Assembly (NCBI GenBank): GCA_046538375.1
Contig: JBKHJA010000060.1
Location: forward strand, 1 to 15,295
From: JBKHJA01 sp046538375
GTDB lineage: Bacteria; Acidobacteriota; Aminicenantia; Aminicenantales; Aminicenantaceae
Direction: 5' to 3'
Length of the DNA: 15,295 bases
Shown: piece by piece, positions 12,242 to 15,295 of the stretch
Position numbering within the stretch: position 1 is the first letter of the stretch
Layout: each line of letters begins with the position of its first letter
Translations under genes and position numbers: made by a program
Notes under the pieces: model-generated
Told to the model about the DNA's origin: nothing
What the model saw: only the letters and a program-made list of their open reading frames with translations
The model's database searches: none

Positions 12242-15028
12242 TTGATTTATCACAAACGCAATTTTTTCCGTTTTCTCATCCTTCTCCTTCTGATATTCAT
12301 GCCTCTCTCCCCTGTCCTGGCTGTTTCCAATGAAGACTGTATGATCTGTCATTCAGATCCCGATTTGACTGCCAGACGGCGGGGACGGACCATATCTCTC
12401 TATGTGAATTTAAACAGGTTATCTGGTTCAGTGCACAAGAACCTAGATTGCATTGACTGCCATCAGGATGCGGATGTGGAGGAATTCCCTCATCCGGAAA
12501 GACTGGAAATGGTGAACTGCGGGATGTGCCACCAACAGGCCAGTGAGGAGTTCTTTACAGGTATCCATGGAAAAGCACTGAAACGGGGGGCTCCCTATGC
12601 TCCCACCTGCGGAGAATGCCATGGAGACCACCATATTCTGCCTCCCCAAAACATCAATTCTCGGACCTACAAGATGAACATCCCGGTGCTTTGCGGAAAA
12701 TGTCACCGTGAGGGAGCTCCTGTGGCCAGGGTGTACAACATCCCGGAAAAGGATATCTTGAGCAATTATTCTCAGAGCATTCACGGCGAAGGCTTGTTCA
12801 AGCAGGGCCTTATCGTTACTGCCACCTGCAATGACTGCCACGGAAACCATATGGTCCTCCCCCATACCAATACCAAATCCACAGTATCTGCCCAAAATAT
12901 CGCCAAAACATGCACCAAATGTCACGCCCGAATCGAAGAAGTGCATATCAAGATCATCAAGGGAGAACTCTGGGAACGTGAACCGGGAGCCATACCGGCC
13001 TGTACCGACTGCCACAAACCTCATAAGATAAGGCGAACCAGTCTGGTCATCCGGACATCTGACCGGGAATGCTTCATCTGCCATCAGAAAGAGGATGTCT
13101 ATAAAACAGAAGAAGGAGAGAAAATTTCCATGACCGTCCACAAAGAAGACATCCAGAATTCCGCACACAGAGACATCCCCTGTGTGAAGTGCCACTCTGA
13201 TATCGATCCTCAAAGGCACCGGCCCTGTGAAACCTCAGGCCGGGTGGACTGTTCAAACTGTCATGCTCAGATCGCTGAAAATTATTTCGAGAGCGATCAC
13301 GGCCAGGCGTACATCCAGAAAAAACCGAAGACTCCTTATTGTACAGACTGCCACGGCAAACATAAGGTTCTCTCTCATCTTGATGAAAGAGACAAGACTT
13401 ACCGTTCCAAAATTCCTCAGCTTTGCGGAGACTGTCACGGCCAGCTCCCTGTTTCTGAGGCAGGGAATACTGCTCAGGAAAATGTTCTGGTAGACTACTC
13501 CAGCAGCGTCCATGGTCAGGGCTTGATCAAAAAGGGTCTGCTGCCCAGCGCAGTTTGCACAGATTGTCACAACACACATTACATACTTGACCACAAGTCC
13601 GAGCAATCATCTATCTACTATAAAAATATCCCCGCCACCTGTGCCAGCTGCCATCAAGGAATCTACAAAGAATACGCCATCAGCATCCACGATATTTCGG
13701 CTGCTGAAACCAGCGAGAAATTGCCAAACTGCGAAGACTGCCACTCGGCCCACCGAATCAAAGAGATTCAGCAGGATAAATTCATGACCGAAGTCACTCA
13801 CCAATGTGGTTCCTGCCACCAGGATCTCTCAGAAACATACACAGAAACCCTCCACGGAAAAGCTTATACTCTGGGATACTTGAAGGCAGCCAAGTGTTCG
13901 GACTGCCATGGAGCCCACGGTATCAAGAAGGTGGACGATCCAGATTCCCGTGTGGGCTTCAACAGAGTTGTGCAAACCTGCCAGAAATGCCATTCGGATG
14001 CCAACCGCCGCTTTACTGGCTACTTAACCCATGCCACCCATCATGATAAGCAGAAATATCCCATCCTCCATGCCACATTCTGGGCCATGACTTCGCTCCT
14101 GATCGCCGTGTTCAGCTTTTTCGGCTTGCATACTTTGTTATGGATGCCGCGATCTTTTAAGCATCTGAAAGAGAAAAGAAAAAACAGCAGGATCCACAAA
14201 AGATATTACATCCAGCGTTTCACCACCGGGCAGCGCATTACCCATATATTTGTGATTCTGAGTTTCATGGGACTGGCTTTGACCGGGATGATGCTCAAAT
14301 TCGCCGGCATGCCCTGGGCAAAAACCCTGGCTGACTTATTCGGAGGGGTAGAGGCTGCGGGAAGAATCCACCGTTTTTCCGCCGTGATAACCTTCGGCTA
14401 CTTTCTGGCCCATCTTATCTCCATGGTCAAATCGAAAAGGAGGACCAGAGCTTCATGGAAGGAAATCATCACCGGCCACCGTTCTCTTTGGTTCAACAAA
14501 AAGGATCTGGGTGACTTTGCTGGCACCATAAAATGGTTTTTGGGCTTGGGTCCTCGACCCAAATACGGACGGTGGACTTACTGGGAGAAATTCGATTACA
14601 TGGCTGTGTTCTGGGGAGTGGGAGTGATCGGATTTTCCGGATTGATGCTGTGGTTTCCAGAATTGTTTACCAAGTTCCTGCCAGGATGGCTGATCAATGT
14701 GGCCGCAATCATTCACAGTGATGAAGCCTTATTGGCTGTGGGTTTCATCTTTACCATCCACTTCTTCAACACCCATCTCCGGCCCGAATCCTTTCCCATG
14801 GATCCGGTCATCTTTACTGGACTGGTCCCCTTGGATGAATACAAGGAAGACCGCCCCCTGGAGTACAAATATCTGAAAGAATCCGGTAAATTAAAAAAGA
14901 GTGTCATGCTGAAGGAAATCGATTCCAGAAAAATGCTGACCGTCCGGATTTTCGGATATACTTTTCTTTTTATGGGAATCACTCTGATTCTGTTGATTAT
15001 CTACAGCATGCTTTTTGGATACACTTAG
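12242..15028 (+). CDS. 19-haem cytochrome c fused to a cytochrome b membrane domain (CbcL-like layout)
   Basis: A 928-residue fusion. The signal peptide or anchor spans about 7-27 (cleavage near VLA). Nineteen CXXCH sites follow: module A at 33, 70, 93, 123, 151, 196, 224, 254; module B at 277, 314, 337, 367, 395, 439, 467, 497; partial module C at 522, 552, 580. A and B correspond haem by haem (CMICH/CFICH; IHGKAL/DHGQAY; SIHGEGLFKQGL/SVHGQGLIKKGL). C matches the third to fifth haems. From about 605 come six hydrophobic spans (about 610-634, 664-684, 709-729, 786-806, 820-842, 900-925). Histidines suited to b-haem binding are H668, H710, H724, H825, H840 and H845, as in cytochrome b561/formate dehydrogenase gamma-type subunits. 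Likely role: quinol oxidation at the b domain and transfer to the periplasmic haem chain, like Geobacter CbcL but with about twice its haems. TTG 12242 follows a weak AGAGG (12233-12237). The next ATG lies inside the signal sequence. Confidence 0.85.
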   Translation: MIYHKRNFFRFLILLLLIFMPLSPVLAVSNEDCMICHSDPDLTARRRGRTISLYVNLNRLSGSVHKNLDCIDCHQDADVEEFPHPERLEMVNCGMCHQQASEEFFTGIHGKALKRGAPYAPTCGECHGDHHILPPQNINSRTYKMNIPVLCGKCHREGAPVARVYNIPEKDILSNYSQSIHGEGLFKQGLIVTATCNDCHGNHMVLPHTNTKSTVSAQNIAKTCTKCHARIEEVHIKIIKGELWEREPGAIPACTDCHKPHKIRRTSLVIRTSDRECFICHQKEDVYKTEEGEKISMTVHKEDIQNSAHRDIPCVKCHSDIDPQRHRPCETSGRVDCSNCHAQIAENYFESDHGQAYIQKKPKTPYCTDCHGKHKVLSHLDERDKTYRSKIPQLCGDCHGQLPVSEAGNTAQENVLVDYSSSVHGQGLIKKGLLPSAVCTDCHNTHYILDHKSEQSSIYYKNIPATCASCHQGIYKEYAISIHDISAAETSEKLPNCEDCHSAHRIKEIQQDKFMTEVTHQCGSCHQDLSETYTETLHGKAYTLGYLKAAKCSDCHGAHGIKKVDDPDSRVGFNRVVQTCQKCHSDANRRFTGYLTHATHHDKQKYPILHATFWAMTSLLIAVFSFFGLHTLLWMPRSFKHLKEKRKNSRIHKRYYIQRFTTGQRITHIFVILSFMGLALTGMMLKFAGMPWAKTLADLFGGVEAAGRIHRFSAVITFGYFLAHLISMVKSKRRTRASWKEIITGHRSLWFNKKDLGDFAGTIKWFLGLGPRPKYGRWTYWEKFDYMAVFWGVGVIGFSGLMLWFPELFTKFLPGWLINVAAIIHSDEALLAVGFIFTIHFFNTHLRPESFPMDPVIFTGLVPLDEYKEDRPLEYKYLKESGKLKKSVMLKEIDSRKMLTVRIFGYTFLFMGITLILLIIYSMLFGYT

Positions 15029-15115
15029 AACAAGCAAAGCAAAAATAAACATTCTGTAAAAACTGGATGGATGGTTGCAGCATAATTTATTAATATGACT
15101 TAATTTATCAATTAA

Positions 15116-15236
15116 CCTGCATTATTCATGAATTCGCTGGAAACAATGTATATGAGGGAGGAAATTGGGGACATGACCCAATTTTCTGAAATTGGGATCG
15201 TGTCCCTAATTTCCCATAATTCATGAATAATCCAGG
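15116..15236. repeat. Nested palindromic REP-like element
   Basis: The outer arms 15116-15134 and 15218-15236 are reverse complements at 18 of 19 positions. Inside, 15160-15184 (GGAAATTGGGGACATGA start) pairs with 15189-15214 with few mismatches, so the whole element can fold as one long hairpin. The core GGGGACATG relates it to 6092-6183. It lies 88 nt after the fusion gene and might also limit read-through. It is best read as a mobile REP/MITE-type repeat. Confidence 0.6.
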
Positions 15237-15252
15237 TAAGCCTGGATTATTC
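15225..15252. repeat. Perfect 12-bp inverted repeat
   Basis: GAATAATCCAGG (15225-15236) and CCTGGATTATTC (15241-15252) flank a TAAG loop. The left arm is also the right end of the larger element, so the two hairpins are alternatives and could mark the junction of adjacent repeat units. Confidence 0.6.
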
Positions 15253-15279
15253 ACATAGGTTTTTGATTTCCATGAAAAA

Positions 15280-15295
15280 GGAAATCAGGGACACC
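15280..15295 (+). repeat. Start of another REP-like arm, cut by the window edge
   Basis: GGAAATCAGGGACACC resembles the inner left arm at 15160 (GGAAATTGGGGACATG). This suggests a second palindrome begins here, so the intergenic region holds a cluster of these repeats. Confidence 0.4.

Noticed and set aside
12443..13219. Minus-strand 258-residue frame opposite the 19-haem gene
   Set aside because: Shadow of a gene with regular CXXCH spacing; no start signals and no recognisable product.
1..15295. CRISPR array, tRNA, rRNA or transposase gene
   Set aside because: No regularly spaced direct repeats, cloverleaf or rRNA-like stretches and no transposase motifs were seen in either strand.

Overview
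The window reads as an extracellular-electron-transfer (EET) island from a Gram-negative, probably anaerobic bacterium. The evidence is an outer-membrane beta-barrel gene, five large multiheme c-type cytochromes carrying 65 haem-attachment motifs by my count, and a System II (ResB/CcsA) cytochrome c maturation pair. All genes are on the + strand. Coding DNA has moderate GC and intergenic DNA is AT-rich. I cannot assign a phylum from sequence alone. Metal-reducing Desulfobacterota and several candidate phyla, such as Aminicenantes-like lineages, carry comparable loci.

Layout. (1) 1-245: upstream region with a hairpin, a weak terminator-like structure, and a promoter with palindromes for the first gene. 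(2) 246-686: Rrf2-family regulator with an Fe-S-type cysteine cluster. (3) 687-1058: non-coding stretch with a strong sigma70-like promoter, a long leader, a hairpin and a possible 23-residue leader ORF. (4) 1059-6042: a tight three-gene unit made of a DmsE/MtrA-like decaheme cytochrome, an MtrB/PioB-like outer-membrane barrel, and a large decaheme built from two copies of a pentaheme module. (5) 6043-6464: intergenic region with a REP-like inverted repeat, a promoter and a structured leader. (6) 6465-7709: octaheme cytochrome of the hydroxylamine-oxidoreductase type. (7) 7884-10051: resB and ccsA, overlapping by ATGA. (8) 10092-12104: inner-membrane-anchored NapC/NirT-like cytochrome with 18 haem sites, one of them CX4CH. 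(9) 12242-15028: 19-haem cytochrome fused to a multi-span cytochrome b domain. (10) 15029-15295: non-coding, nested palindromes of the same REP-like family as in region 5.

How the parts may work together (inference). The 18-haem NapC-like protein and the 19-haem/cytochrome b fusion are two candidate quinol oxidases in the inner membrane. They resemble in concept the ImcH and CbcL routes of Geobacter. Electrons would cross the periplasm to the decaheme/porin conduit and leave the cell through the duplicated decaheme. The octaheme protein could be a periplasmic N- or S-compound redox enzyme or another relay. ResB/CcsA would attach the haems. The Rrf2 protein is the obvious local regulator. Its own promoter is overlapped by a palindrome, and short motifs are shared between the promoters of the island.

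The least ordinary items are the 8+8+3 haem repeat architecture of the 928-residue fusion, the 5+5 duplicated decaheme with EF-hand-like loops, the 18-haem NapC-like chain, and the shared promoter elements.
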